DNA of 64,000 nt from NCBI RefSeq assembly GCF_008727735.1, contig NZ_CP044227.1:1302001-1366000 (forward strand), given 5' to 3'. The notes beneath the pieces are model-generated. The model made no database searches, was not told the DNA's origin, and worked only from the letters and a program-made list of their open reading frames with translations. Origin of the DNA: Flintibacter sp. KGMB00164. GTDB lineage: Bacteria > Bacillota > Clostridia > Oscillospirales > Oscillospiraceae. Shown one piece after another: positions 1 to 9,238 of this stretch. Position numbers and translations under genes: made by a program. Within the stretch, counting starts at the first letter, position 1. Every line of letters begins with the position of its first letter.

Positions 1-2073
1 CTTTCTCTGTGTAACCAGCTTTTCAGCCAGAGAAATACATGCACGGAATTTTGATGTGCTTCCAACAGAGTCAATGAGCTGTTTTACATCCTCGGAGTAA
101 TCCAAATAATCAATGTCCTCGATATCAGCAGCCGAAATGTCCAAAATGTCTGCAAAGTCAGACAGCTCCAGTTTATCAAGCAGCATCGCGGGATTCGATT
201 CCAACTGCAACAACCGGATAATAAGTGCCAGCTTATTCCTTGCATATTTCAGTTGTAAGATATGAAAGAGTTGATTTTCTGCCTCACTTGCAGATACTTC
301 TTCAATAATATCTGGGTTTGCATTCGGAACTGCCAACTGCTGTTTTGTTGTCCGACAAAAGAATGGCTGGAGTTTTTTATTGATCAGATTGATATCATCT
401 TGAGATGGAGCCTTAAGTTGCTGAGGACTAAATCCGAAGAATTCATCATACTCGTCGTGGTACAGAATGTTCAACAGGTTCCATATATCCGTATAGGAAT
501 TAGGAATCGGTGTACCGGTCAGAGCAATCGTATAAAACGCATTTTCAGCTAACTCCAAGGCTTTCCGGGCATTGCTTCCATCAATGGCCTTTACTTTATG
601 TACCTCATCAAATACCAAAAGCGTTGATGTTCCCATCAGTTTTTGAACTTCCGGAAGATAGGAGCGCAAACAATCATAATTCAATAAAATAAGATTTGCA
701 CTGCCGCTTTCAAACAAAAGTGCCGTTCGTTTCTCGTCCGCTGTCTTATAGTTTGGATTATGAATGTTAAAAACCCGAAGCGGCAGCTTGTTACCAAAGC
801 AGAGCTGAAATTCATCCTGCCAGGAGCCAAAGGAATTTTTAGGGCCAACCATTACAAGACGGCGTACCAATCCTTTGGCATAGAGGTATGCAAATACACC
901 CAGGACAGAAGCCGTTTTTCCAGAGCCTGGGACAGAGAAGTTGCAGGCTTTCTTCATCGTACACATGAAGAAAGAGTCCCACATCTGCTTTTCACGAAGT
1001 GGTCTGCTGAAAGCACTATTTACAACGGCCTTGTAGTCCTCGTATTTTTCGAGAACTTCCGGCTTGTGCTGCTTAATTGCCAAACCAAGTCCTGCCCTCT
1101 TTTCTATATGCAGTTCCCGGTCTGCTATGTATTTCCTGAGACGGGATGTAACAAAAAAACGGTATCCTCGTTTATCAGACTCATTCTGCAGTAAATTGAT
1201 AATGCGATTAAATTGTGGATATTTTAGCGCATCTTTAAAGAAAATGCGCTCATCTGTGCTTTTTGAAGTGTCCACAAACCGTTTCAGCCGCATTTTATAA
1301 AAGGCAGTATTCCAGAGTGGATTAGGGATTCCCTTGAAGTCTAAGGTCAATACGCCATCGTAATCCAAAAGCATACAGTCTGTTTCCAACTGTAACGGAT
1401 CGATAATCAGCTGACCTTTATTGTGCTTTTCCAGTTCCTGATAGACAAGAGAATCCATTTCAAGGACACAAATGTTTTCTGCCTGATTACTCCATAGTTT
1501 CTCAAAAGTCTGCTGGCTTTTAGTGATTTTCGAATAGTCAAACGACGACGCCTGCCAACTGCAAGTAATATCGAAGGCTTCATAGTTAGATTCAAATGCA
1601 GCTGCAGTTTCGTTGTTGGAGCCACGAAAGCAAATGATATTTCCTTCTGCATCCTCAACAATTCCAAACTTATCGTGGAAAATTCCTTCCTGGGTAAAAG
1701 CAACCTTAATATCAATAACTCCGAGGCCCACCAAGTAGGCCAGGTTGGATATGTTTCTTTCTTCCTCCAGGGAAAGTGTTTCACGCATCCTGGCAACCAA
1801 TTCTTCTCTTATAGTCGCACGCAATGCATAGCCATCTTGAATTTGCAAGTAATCTTCTTTATCGATTTCTGCAGATACAATCAGACGCATGGTATGTCCG
1901 TTTTGCGCAAAGCACTCAAGACCCTTGGCATAATTTGCAAGGGCTTTGGCTGAAAAATATGCTGTTGCACGATCATAGCGAACACTCTGGGCCAGTACAG
2001 GGGAGTAGAACAGATCTCCCAAGTTATCTTCATAAGAAGAATAGGTAGCCTGCAAAGATAAGTCCTTAAACAT
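1..2073 (-). CDS. PLD-domain SNF2-type helicase (C-terminus outside window)
   Basis: Reading the minus strand from ATG at 2073 gives 691 open codons to the window edge, so the C-terminal helicase lobe is missing. Residues about 25-160 look like a phospholipase D-type nuclease domain: an FHDKFG stretch near residue 132 followed by a GSNNET stretch, the usual HxK...GS(x)N layout. The helicase part has a Walker A-like PGSGKT near residue 383, DEVH near 487 and TGTP soon after, matching SNF2/DEAD superfamily 2. The start overlaps the stop of the upstream ParB-like gene by one base (TAATG), so it is the fourth cistron of a coupled operon. PLD and SNF2 modules are combined in several phage-defence systems (for example DISARM, as separate genes). 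A role in DNA recognition, translocation and cleavage is inferred. Only one PLD half-site was recognised, so dimerisation may be needed. Confidence 0.85.
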   Translation of the reverse strand, partial: MFKDLSLQATYSSYEDNLGDLFYSPVLAQSVRYDRATAYFSAKALANYAKGLECFAQNGHTMRLIVSAEIDKEDYLQIQDGYALRATIREELVARMRETLSLEEERNISNLAYLVGLGVIDIKVAFTQEGIFHDKFGIVEDAEGNIICFRGSNNETAAAFESNYEAFDITCSWQASSFDYSKITKSQQTFEKLWSNQAENICVLEMDSLVYQELEKHNKGQLIIDPLQLETDCMLLDYDGVLTLDFKGIPNPLWNTAFYKMRLKRFVDTSKSTDERIFFKDALKYPQFNRIINLLQNESDKRGYRFFVTSRLRKYIADRELHIEKRAGLGLAIKQHKPEVLEKYEDYKAVVNSAFSRPLREKQMWDSFFMCTMKKACNFSVPGSGKTASVLGVFAYLYAKGLVRRLVMVGPKNSFGSWQDEFQLCFGNKLPLRVFNIHNPNYKTADEKRTALLFESGSANLILLNYDCLRSYLPEVQKLMGTSTLLVFDEVHKVKAIDGSNARKALELAENAFYTIALTGTPIPNSYTDIWNLLNILYHDEYDEFFGFSPQQLKAPSQDDINLINKKLQPFFCRTTKQQLAVPNANPDIIEEVSASEAENQLFHILQLKYARNKLALIIRLLQLESNPAMLLDKLELSDFADILDISAADIEDIDYLDYSEDVKQLIDSVGSTSKFRACISLAEKLVTQRK

Positions 2074-3290
2074 TAGGCATCAAGTTCCCCTCTGATACGG
2101 TTAAGCGCCTCTTGGATCTGATCAAGCCGATTTCGAACATCATCTTTTTGCTCGTCGTTCAGCTTCTTGAAGATATTGGTGTCGATGGTATCCAGCATCT
2201 CGTATGCCTTCTCGGCCTGCTGCGCCGGACGATTGCGAGTAGCATCACCATCAGCTTTGCTGACCCATTTTTCCGTAGAGTGCGCAAAATCTTCCTTCAA
2301 ATCATCCTGGGTACGAATCTTTTCGTTAATTACCTTTTCTGTGACAATCGGAGTTTTTTCCAGAAGATCACAGACCTTTTCGGTGGTCCCCAACTGTTCG
2401 TCCAGATATTGGTCTAAGAACTTTGCATTGGACACAATTTTTTTGATTTTACGCATATAGCGAGTCATATCCCCACGGGGCTGCATCAAGAAGTTTGCAA
2501 AGACAACGCTTTTCAAATCCTCTCGTTTTTCATCGTCTTTGCATTGCTTAAGGATAGTATTAAGCTCTTTCAGGGGATCGTTCAGATTCATTGTTCTGGC
2601 AAGATGGAACTGTTTGGGGGCGTTGATAAACTCCAGGAATTCCACCATCAGATTTGCTTTCTCGACCTCCCGCTGAATGTCAGTTTCAGATTGGTTGACA
2701 CCATCAGCATACTCTTTAACAGTGAGGAGTCTTTTGTCAACAATATCATTATAAATACCTACAAGGCGGTCGATGGGGTTATAGTCAACAGGCTTATCTA
2801 CGCCATGCTGAATCATCAACTCCAACAATTTGATTTGCTTTGCATTGTTGCGAATATCATGGTCAAGGATCACAGCTTCGAAATACTGTGTTTTCCCTGT
2901 CTTCTTTTCAATATTACGAAGGCAAGTAAACCGCCTGTTTCCATCAATAATGCGGCCATCAGTCAACACTACGCCAGCCTCTTGCTGTCCGATAAGATCA
3001 ATATTGTTCTGTGTTTTTTTAATTGCTTCCGGATTGCTCTCGATAATAAATCCTTGGATGATATCGTTATAATCTGAGTGACTCAATGATTCCAGAGCTA
3101 CATCTGTGTGCTCAGCTTTATACTGACTAATCCAAGTAGCAATACGGTCATTCTGGTCGTTAAAGTACAGTTGATCAAGGCGAATTTTATATACAGGGTA
3201 CACCTGTGTGTGGTTATCAATAGAGAGTTTTTTAGTACTCTGTGTGAGCATCACGGCTTTTGATTTAATGCCATCATTTAAAAGATTCAT
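2073..3290 (-). CDS. ParB/sulfiredoxin-fold (ParB-N-like) protein
   Basis: A 405-residue protein. The ATG at 3290 is chosen over an upstream TTG because GAGGAGG lies seven bases before it. Near residues 85-125 it has a DGRIIDGNRRFTC stretch followed by a short beta-strand segment (FEAVILD), the signature of ParB-N/DUF262-like domains that bind or hydrolyse CTP/NTP or nick DNA. The remainder is mostly helical and charged, with a coiled-coil-like C-terminus. It starts three bases from the stop of the 660-residue gene and its stop overlaps the helicase start, so the four genes are probably made together. ParB-like proteins accompany several restriction or defence ATPases. The biochemical role here (nucleotide switch or nuclease) is inference. 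Confidence 0.75.
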   Translation of the reverse strand: MNLLNDGIKSKAVMLTQSTKKLSIDNHTQVYPVYKIRLDQLYFNDQNDRIATWISQYKAEHTDVALESLSHSDYNDIIQGFIIESNPEAIKKTQNNIDLIGQQEAGVVLTDGRIIDGNRRFTCLRNIEKKTGKTQYFEAVILDHDIRNNAKQIKLLELMIQHGVDKPVDYNPIDRLVGIYNDIVDKRLLTVKEYADGVNQSETDIQREVEKANLMVEFLEFINAPKQFHLARTMNLNDPLKELNTILKQCKDDEKREDLKSVVFANFLMQPRGDMTRYMRKIKKIVSNAKFLDQYLDEQLGTTEKVCDLLEKTPIVTEKVINEKIRTQDDLKEDFAHSTEKWVSKADGDATRNRPAQQAEKAYEMLDTIDTNIFKKLNDEQKDDVRNRLDQIQEALNRIRGELDA

Positions 3291-3292
3291 TG

Positions 3293-5275
3293 TCAAACCT
3301 CCTCAAAGTATTCGTCGTAGTCCAAATAAATTTTTTCAGATATGGAATCGTAGTACATTTGAGATCCAGAAGCCAGCGTGCGAATATAAGACGGAGCGAG
3401 GGCAATTCCATATTGAGCAGCAATGAGCTCAGACAGATCAAATATATCTATGCTCCGAACCTGAGAAAGTAGGAATTCGATAAAATCGGATAGGGTTACA
3501 TCCTGTTTTGACTTCCTAAGCAAATAAGTACCAGCAACTTTTCTGCCTTGAATCTTTTTAGACTGTTTTAGAATGGAATAGTAGAATGTATCATCAAATC
3601 CCAAATCATCTAAAGGAAATTCATATCCTTGGTCCCGCAAAGATTTTAGTGTGAAATAAGCATCATCTTGTATGCGTCTACACACATCTTCGATAAATGC
3701 GTTTAAATTCTTTTTGTGGACACCATTGCGTTTTAGGTAAGCCAGGCGAATAAATTTCTGCGGTAAATATTCAACAATCTCGAACTTTGCTGCTTGTTTC
3801 TGCAACGCTGCATAGATCTGAGGATTTTCCCACAATTCATTTTGAACATAAAATGTATTCCCCGCCCAATCGTTTTTGTCCAGGCACTCGATTAAGGAGC
3901 GGTACCGATTGGAATAAATAATTGTATTGGTTTTTCGAAAACCAATTTTTCGTAGGTTTTCCGTAGATAAATATGCCTCATACCGCGTGCCAACTTTACT
4001 CTTAAAAATCTTTTGAACATCCTCTACCATATACCACGGTTTCGTAAGCTTCTTTGAAATGCCCTCAATTTGTTTGTCTGTAATGCTCCTTGTCTGCAAA
4101 TCATAAACTCCATTGCGTAAATATGGCGAGATCTCTTTTAGAAGGCGAACTTTTACTGTATTGGCCTTTAGTCCGTATCGTCTCTCATATTCTTGCGCAA
4201 GTTTCTCACCAGAGATTGGTGACAATTCCTTGAGGAGATCCTGTAATTGTGCAATGGCATTCCCAGATCCAAAGGCAAGAAACGGAGCCTTGGAAAAAGT
4301 GATATGATATTTTGCGCAGATATCAGGAAACTGCTTGAGAAGCGTAATTAACTCAAAAGGGTTTTGAATATTGGCTTTTTCCATCTCTGCTACTGCATTT
4401 TTGTATATAATCTCTGCGGATATATACTGATTCCGGTATTGCCAAAGTTTCAGGCGCTTTATCATCGCACCATCTGCTCGTTCTTTGGATTGCCTGAACC
4501 GTAAGGCCCCGGCCTGTCCGGTGATCGTTCTTATACTGGCACTTAGAACAGAAGCAAAACGGTGTTTACTAACGGATAGTACATTAGGTAACGGAGCAGA
4601 TTGAGTCAGAAAGTTGCAATACTCTAAAAACAAAGTTTCCTTATCAACAGGCGCATTATGTTGTCTCAATAGATAAAGACCAATCTCTTCAACCGAGCAA
4701 GGAAGTACTTGGTTATCCAGCAAAAGCCCCTCACTCGCTATGGCACTTATCGCTGCATTTCGTACATAAATTGATTGCGACTCGTCAAGCCGGATTTGGC
4801 GCCAATCGAGTTTTCCTTTCTTGCAAATTTGGGTCAAATAAATGTATGTGCTAACTGGTTGTGAGAAAATCGTGCAAAAACTGTCTTGTGTAAAGCGATA
4901 TTTCCGGAACACTTTTTTATAGGAATCCTCTTCAATTGGACAACGATTTTGCAAGAATCCCCTTACCATTTGTTGTACAGTGGCTTTCTGTTCAGCTGGG
5001 AAAGAATTTCCTTGAAAGAAGAGGTTCAGCACATCTCTCTCGTCTTTATCCTGCACCCATTCGATCAATTGACTAAGATTATGAGGTGCTCCAATAATGC
5101 CAGCTGATGTGTAAATAATCCGGCTTTCTTCAAACAATTGAGAAAGAGCATTATCGATAACAGAAGACGAATATCTGCCTTGAAATACAATATTGACGAG
5201 CTGAAAGAGGCTGACAGGCTGACTATGGCCCTGTAGATACTCGATGATTTTAATTTTTATATCAGAATAATCCAT
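3293..5275 (-). CDS. Sigma/alpha-CTD-associated paralogue, short form
   Basis: A 660-residue protein. ATG at 5275 (AAAGGTG eight bases upstream) is preferred to the GTG at 5284. It is clearly a paralogue of the 903-residue product encoded just upstream: both contain an (E)xxYG(L/I)KA helix-turn-helix-like segment mid-protein, a DLGFDD/DEFGFDD segment, a TLSDFIE segment, and end in MYYDSIS(E/Q)KxYLDYDxYF. It lacks the two N-terminal alpha-CTD-like modules and has instead a short winged-helix-like N-terminus (residues 1-60). No enzymatic motif is seen. The paired long and short forms suggest a heteromeric DNA-binding scaffold. No characterised family was recognised beyond the shared domains with its neighbour. 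Confidence 0.7.
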   Translation of the reverse strand: MDYSDIKIKIIEYLQGHSQPVSLFQLVNIVFQGRYSSSVIDNALSQLFEESRIIYTSAGIIGAPHNLSQLIEWVQDKDERDVLNLFFQGNSFPAEQKATVQQMVRGFLQNRCPIEEDSYKKVFRKYRFTQDSFCTIFSQPVSTYIYLTQICKKGKLDWRQIRLDESQSIYVRNAAISAIASEGLLLDNQVLPCSVEEIGLYLLRQHNAPVDKETLFLEYCNFLTQSAPLPNVLSVSKHRFASVLSASIRTITGQAGALRFRQSKERADGAMIKRLKLWQYRNQYISAEIIYKNAVAEMEKANIQNPFELITLLKQFPDICAKYHITFSKAPFLAFGSGNAIAQLQDLLKELSPISGEKLAQEYERRYGLKANTVKVRLLKEISPYLRNGVYDLQTRSITDKQIEGISKKLTKPWYMVEDVQKIFKSKVGTRYEAYLSTENLRKIGFRKTNTIIYSNRYRSLIECLDKNDWAGNTFYVQNELWENPQIYAALQKQAAKFEIVEYLPQKFIRLAYLKRNGVHKKNLNAFIEDVCRRIQDDAYFTLKSLRDQGYEFPLDDLGFDDTFYYSILKQSKKIQGRKVAGTYLLRKSKQDVTLSDFIEFLLSQVRSIDIFDLSELIAAQYGIALAPSYIRTLASGSQMYYDSISEKIYLDYDEYFEEV

Positions 5276-5286
5276 AGGCAGCACCT

Positions 5287-7998
5287 TTATATGTCAGAAA
5301 AATAAACATCATAGTCTAAATAAGCTTTTTGGGAAATGGAATCATAATACATCGAACTCTCACGAATGGTTTCAATCAACTTGGATGTCGGAATATAGAG
5401 TCCAAATTCATCACTCAGATAGTCTCCTAAATCGTAAACATCCATGGACTGCGACTCCTGAGAATTAAGAATATCTTCAATAAAATCAGACAATGTAATT
5501 GTGTAAGAGCCCTTCTGAAATAAGCGATTTCTACCAGTACGCTTATATGAAAACATGTCTTTGTTCTCAGCCATCACAGAAGCATAAAACCAGTCATCAA
5601 ATCCGAACTCATCAAGATTGGGCGTAAAACCGGATTTTTGCAAAGAGAACATTGTAAAATATTCTCCGTCGCTTACATAGCCAGCGACAGCTTCGCAGAA
5701 TTCTCTCAAATCATCTTTGTGAATGCCGGCTTGGTTTAATTTTCGAATATGTATATATTTTTGTGGGGCAAACTCAATAATTTCCAGATCTTCGCGTAGC
5801 TTATAGAGTTGGGACATAAATGTTATTGTAGAAAGAACGCCTTTCTTGAAGTGCGATATATCTACAATGTCTTCATCTGACAGTAAGTGCCTGAAATATT
5901 CGACCGCAGAATGGTACTTATTGCTTACAACATAGTTGGAGTAAATATGAAAGCCGAGGTTTGTGATGCTGTAACTGTTAAGTAGCGCCCTGTCTGCATC
6001 AGGAAAAAGGCGTCGGTAGATCTCATGCAACTCCGAAAGAAGATAGAAATCGTCCGTCAACTCTGCGTTGAGTTTTTGAGTCATCGCATCAGACATGGCG
6101 GGAGAATCAATCCGATAGGTATCCCCATCCAGGTAGGCCACGATGCAACCTAAATAGTTTGCCATTACACTACCGGCTTTTATCCCATACTCTTCCTCAT
6201 AGCGCTGAGCAAAGTCTTCTTTGGAGATAGGAGCACACGAAAGCAGTAAATCCATTACTTGTTGGTCACGGTTGAAATTACCAAACTCTATAGTGGGCAT
6301 GCGTGGGAAACGGATATTGGGATATGTTTCTTCTGTACATATTTTCTTCAGTAAATTATGAAGCTCATATTCATCCCGGATATCGTATTCCCGCATAAGT
6401 TCTGCGTGTTCGTTAAAAAGCTTGAGTGCAGAAATTTCGATGTCAATATATTGATTTAGATCCAATGCATCCAGTAGATTGGCGTAATCATAGAGAGAAA
6501 TAGGATAATAACGCAAACACTTTCCGTGTTTCCACAGGATATTTTTACTTGCTGCAAGCTTGTTCTCATATCCCCGACCACTTATCATAAGTTTAGAAAT
6601 ATCCTCAATACCCAAATCAGATAAAAGTGCATGATATCGGTTCACAAAAGAGCTAAAGGATATTTCATCTGCAGCGTATTGCCGCAATGCATAGTCGCAT
6701 AGGGAATCACGCTTGCAGGGAACGATTGTCGATCCGATCTGGACGCAATTTTTATATGCAACGCGTTCTCCTGCGCGCCGGAATATGATAGGGAAAGATT
6801 CGTCATCCATCAATTCCTCTGGCGGAAGTTCTCCGGATTTGTATTGGATTTTGAGGTATTCATATACCGTTTCATTTTCTTGAAATGCCAGGCAAAAATC
6901 ATTTCGCGAAAAATTATATTTCTGGAACACCTCAGCATAGCGATCTTCGTATAAAATGGGATGGTGCTCCAGGGCCTTGTTGCTTATCTGCCTGACGCGT
7001 TCTCGCTGAACATTTAACTCATTTCCAATGTCCTCTAATGTGCGTCCGTGCAGTCTTTCGGTCAAAACATACCCACGACGCTGATCCGCAAGCTGTGCTG
7101 CGTACTCAATGGCAGTCATTCTCTTGATGGCATAGTAGCCATCTTCGTTTCGCACTGCTTTTTGGGTAGCGATGAGAAACCGCAAATTGGCTTCCAACAC
7201 ATCTGTTGGTACCGGAGCACAGATATCCGATACGCTTTTGAGATTGCATCCATATACTGCTTTATTTAAGATGGATAATATCTGGGCCTGAATCCCACTT
7301 GCAAAGACCGGCGATGCAGACATTGCGCGAATAAAGTCCGGGCTGTCTACAAGAACATCTTCACTCATATTCTCGTCAGAGTGTTCTTGAAAATAGATCT
7401 CACAGAGTGGGCTGATTTGCTCATAAAGGTCGTTTGCAGAAAGCGTATAAATAGAGGCCAGTCGTTTCACTACTGCTTGGCACAGCCCATCAGAGGGTAT
7501 TAGTGTCCTATCAGAGGAGGCCGCTGATGAATCTAAAGCGGGCTGCAGTAGACAGGTATCTCTCTTTTCAAGAATTTCTGTTACTGTTTTTTCGCCGACA
7601 TTGTTCCACTCCTTTATTTCGTCACGAGTGAAGTACTGTAGTTCCGAAAGAAAAGAAATATTTTGCCTTTTCAAGCAGTTGTAAGCCCTGTTTGACAGCC
7701 CCATCTGTTCAATGGGAATGTCTTGATAGGCAATGCCATTATCTCCTGTAAACGATGGCGCACTTTTGTGATCCGTGGCTTCTTCCGGTGCAAAACCTGC
7801 TGTACAAACTTGTAGGCTTGCTTTTTTCTCAAGAATCTCTGGAATACTTTTCGCACCTAAATTCTTTATATTGTGCAGATCTGCCTCAGACAGTGCTTGA
7901 AGATCCCCAATTGTTAATATACCCGCTCTATGGAGCGCATTGTACGAGCGTGTAGAAAGATTTAATTCCTTAATAGAATCAGATTCATGGTAAAACAC
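5287..7998 (-). CDS. Protein with two RNA polymerase alpha-CTD-like modules and a sigma-region-4-like HTH
   Basis: A 903-residue protein starting at GTG 7998 (GAGG eight bases upstream; no in-frame ATG nearby). Residues about 8-60 and 98-150 are two repeats of the helix-hairpin-helix fold of the RNA polymerase alpha C-terminal domain (LNLSTRSYNALHRAGI and MGLSNRAYNCLKRQNI, each followed by a NLGAKS/NVGEKT turn and an EILEK tail). Residues about 305-345 resemble sigma-70 region 4 (RTLEDIGNELNVQRERVRQI). The C-terminal 500 residues match the downstream paralogue. It is the promoter-proximal gene of the four-gene operon. It may recognise DNA or RNA polymerase and recruit the PLD-helicase; this is inference. 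No catalytic motif is visible. Confidence 0.8.
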   Translation of the reverse strand: MFYHESDSIKELNLSTRSYNALHRAGILTIGDLQALSEADLHNIKNLGAKSIPEILEKKASLQVCTAGFAPEEATDHKSAPSFTGDNGIAYQDIPIEQMGLSNRAYNCLKRQNISFLSELQYFTRDEIKEWNNVGEKTVTEILEKRDTCLLQPALDSSAASSDRTLIPSDGLCQAVVKRLASIYTLSANDLYEQISPLCEIYFQEHSDENMSEDVLVDSPDFIRAMSASPVFASGIQAQILSILNKAVYGCNLKSVSDICAPVPTDVLEANLRFLIATQKAVRNEDGYYAIKRMTAIEYAAQLADQRRGYVLTERLHGRTLEDIGNELNVQRERVRQISNKALEHHPILYEDRYAEVFQKYNFSRNDFCLAFQENETVYEYLKIQYKSGELPPEELMDDESFPIIFRRAGERVAYKNCVQIGSTIVPCKRDSLCDYALRQYAADEISFSSFVNRYHALLSDLGIEDISKLMISGRGYENKLAASKNILWKHGKCLRYYPISLYDYANLLDALDLNQYIDIEISALKLFNEHAELMREYDIRDEYELHNLLKKICTEETYPNIRFPRMPTIEFGNFNRDQQVMDLLLSCAPISKEDFAQRYEEEYGIKAGSVMANYLGCIVAYLDGDTYRIDSPAMSDAMTQKLNAELTDDFYLLSELHEIYRRLFPDADRALLNSYSITNLGFHIYSNYVVSNKYHSAVEYFRHLLSDEDIVDISHFKKGVLSTITFMSQLYKLREDLEIIEFAPQKYIHIRKLNQAGIHKDDLREFCEAVAGYVSDGEYFTMFSLQKSGFTPNLDEFGFDDWFYASVMAENKDMFSYKRTGRNRLFQKGSYTITLSDFIEDILNSQESQSMDVYDLGDYLSDEFGLYIPTSKLIETIRESSMYYDSISQKAYLDYDVYFSDI

Positions 7999-8157
7999 GT
8001 TCTTCGCCTCTTTACTTTTCGGAAATAACTTGGTTTTATCATCTTTGCTTCAACTACGAAATCTGCATTTATGTCCGTATCGTCTCGGAATAGGCATATA
8101 AAAACAGTTTCCCTATTTGGTTAGTTTTTCCAAGTGGAATATGTGAATAGTCAAACT

Positions 8158-8928
8158 TTAGTCAGTCCACCTGGCATCTACTTCTTTCTCCGCAACAAAT
8201 CCTATTGCCTTCTGTGAATCTAATACGACATAAACATGGGTTTCACTGCCTATCCATTCTTGAGAACCCTCTATAGGCTGTCCTTCCTCATCGTAATCCT
8301 CTTTCCAATGGTCTTGCTCTTCAATAATTATGCTTATCTTTTGGGAATACTGAAAGTTCCTAATATTTTGATAGTGAATATCGATTGACTTATCTTTTTT
8401 TAACTCGTTTTCAAAAAAGATAAGGATAATTCCTTCCGAATTAGGCGCAATAGATTTTGAATTCTCCTTTGCGTGAAATCCGTACAAACCCGCATGCTCG
8501 ATTTCACGTGCTAATCCGTTTCCTATATTTTCAACCGTTATTTCTAATTTTCCTCTGGTTTTCGTTCCTAAGTAATAGTTCTCTTGATGCTTGCTACATT
8601 GATAGGTTTCAATCAATTTCTTTCCAAAGGCTCCGTACAGTTTGATGCTTGTAATTTTCAGAACGGGATGTTCCGTTGTCATATTCTCAAGAATGAGATT
8701 TTGCCTTTGCTGCTCATCAAGCAGCTTTCGATTTTGCTCTTCCATTACGGCATTTTGCCAGAGGGCTGTTCCTGACACGGCTACCGTTCCAAAGTAGGCC
8801 ATATATGCAAGCCAAAATTCTTTGTCTGAAAACGAAACTTTACCTATACAGACCAGAAATACTAAACATAATAGTGGAACCAAAATAACAAGAATAGTTG
8901 CAAAAAATATTTTCTTTTGTTTTTTCAT
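8158..8928 (-). CDS. Small membrane protein, unknown function
   Basis: A 256-residue protein. ATG at 8928 follows GGAGG and is preferred to a TTG at 8952. Two N-terminal transmembrane segments (about residues 7-28 and 38-58) are followed by a short Glu/Gln-rich coiled-coil-like helix and a soluble domain of about 170 residues rich in beta-strands. Proteins of this layout are common as single genes near defence loci, but no named family is assigned. It lies upstream of the alpha-CTD/sigma operon on the same strand, separated from it by 159 bases with no gene, so it may be read independently. Confidence 0.6.
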   Translation of the reverse strand: MKKQKKIFFATILVILVPLLCLVFLVCIGKVSFSDKEFWLAYMAYFGTVAVSGTALWQNAVMEEQNRKLLDEQQRQNLILENMTTEHPVLKITSIKLYGAFGKKLIETYQCSKHQENYYLGTKTRGKLEITVENIGNGLAREIEHAGLYGFHAKENSKSIAPNSEGIILIFFENELKKDKSIDIHYQNIRNFQYSQKISIIIEEQDHWKEDYDEEGQPIEGSQEWIGSETHVYVVLDSQKAIGFVAEKEVDARWTD

Positions 8929-9082
8929 CTCATTATTCCTCCGCTTCCCCAACCTCGTAAGTCAATGGAGCAGACCTTTGGTTGACTCTTTCTGATAAAA
9001 TGTATGTGGCAGGATATCTGTTTGTTCGTCAAGAAAGATACCAGTTAAACTTCATTCCGCAAATACTTTTTTAATAGCACAG

Positions 9083-9123
9083 CATGGAACATTTTTATGC
9101 CATTTGTTTCAAAATGTTCCATG
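9083..9123. repeat. Perfect 13-bp inverted repeat
   Basis: CATGGAACATTTT (9083-9095) and AAAATGTTCCATG (9111-9123) are exact reverse complements with a 15-base loop. It sits about 115 bases beyond the end of the sigma-like gene in a gene-free stretch (8929-9238). There is no clear T-run on either side, so it may be an operator or element-end structure rather than a terminator. Nothing else was recognised in this gap. Confidence 0.6.
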
Positions 9124-9238
9124 TAAAGAATAGCATAGAACCAGATAAAGCTCTATCATACATAAACATTCTATCACAGTTACTGTCCGATAAACAGGAC
9201 CGCAGCAGTGCGTCACTGAAAACAATATAGGGGGAAGG

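Noticed and set aside
262-1300. Short plus-strand frames at the left edge
   Set aside because: They lie opposite the open minus-strand helicase frame, which has Walker A, DEVH and PLD motifs.
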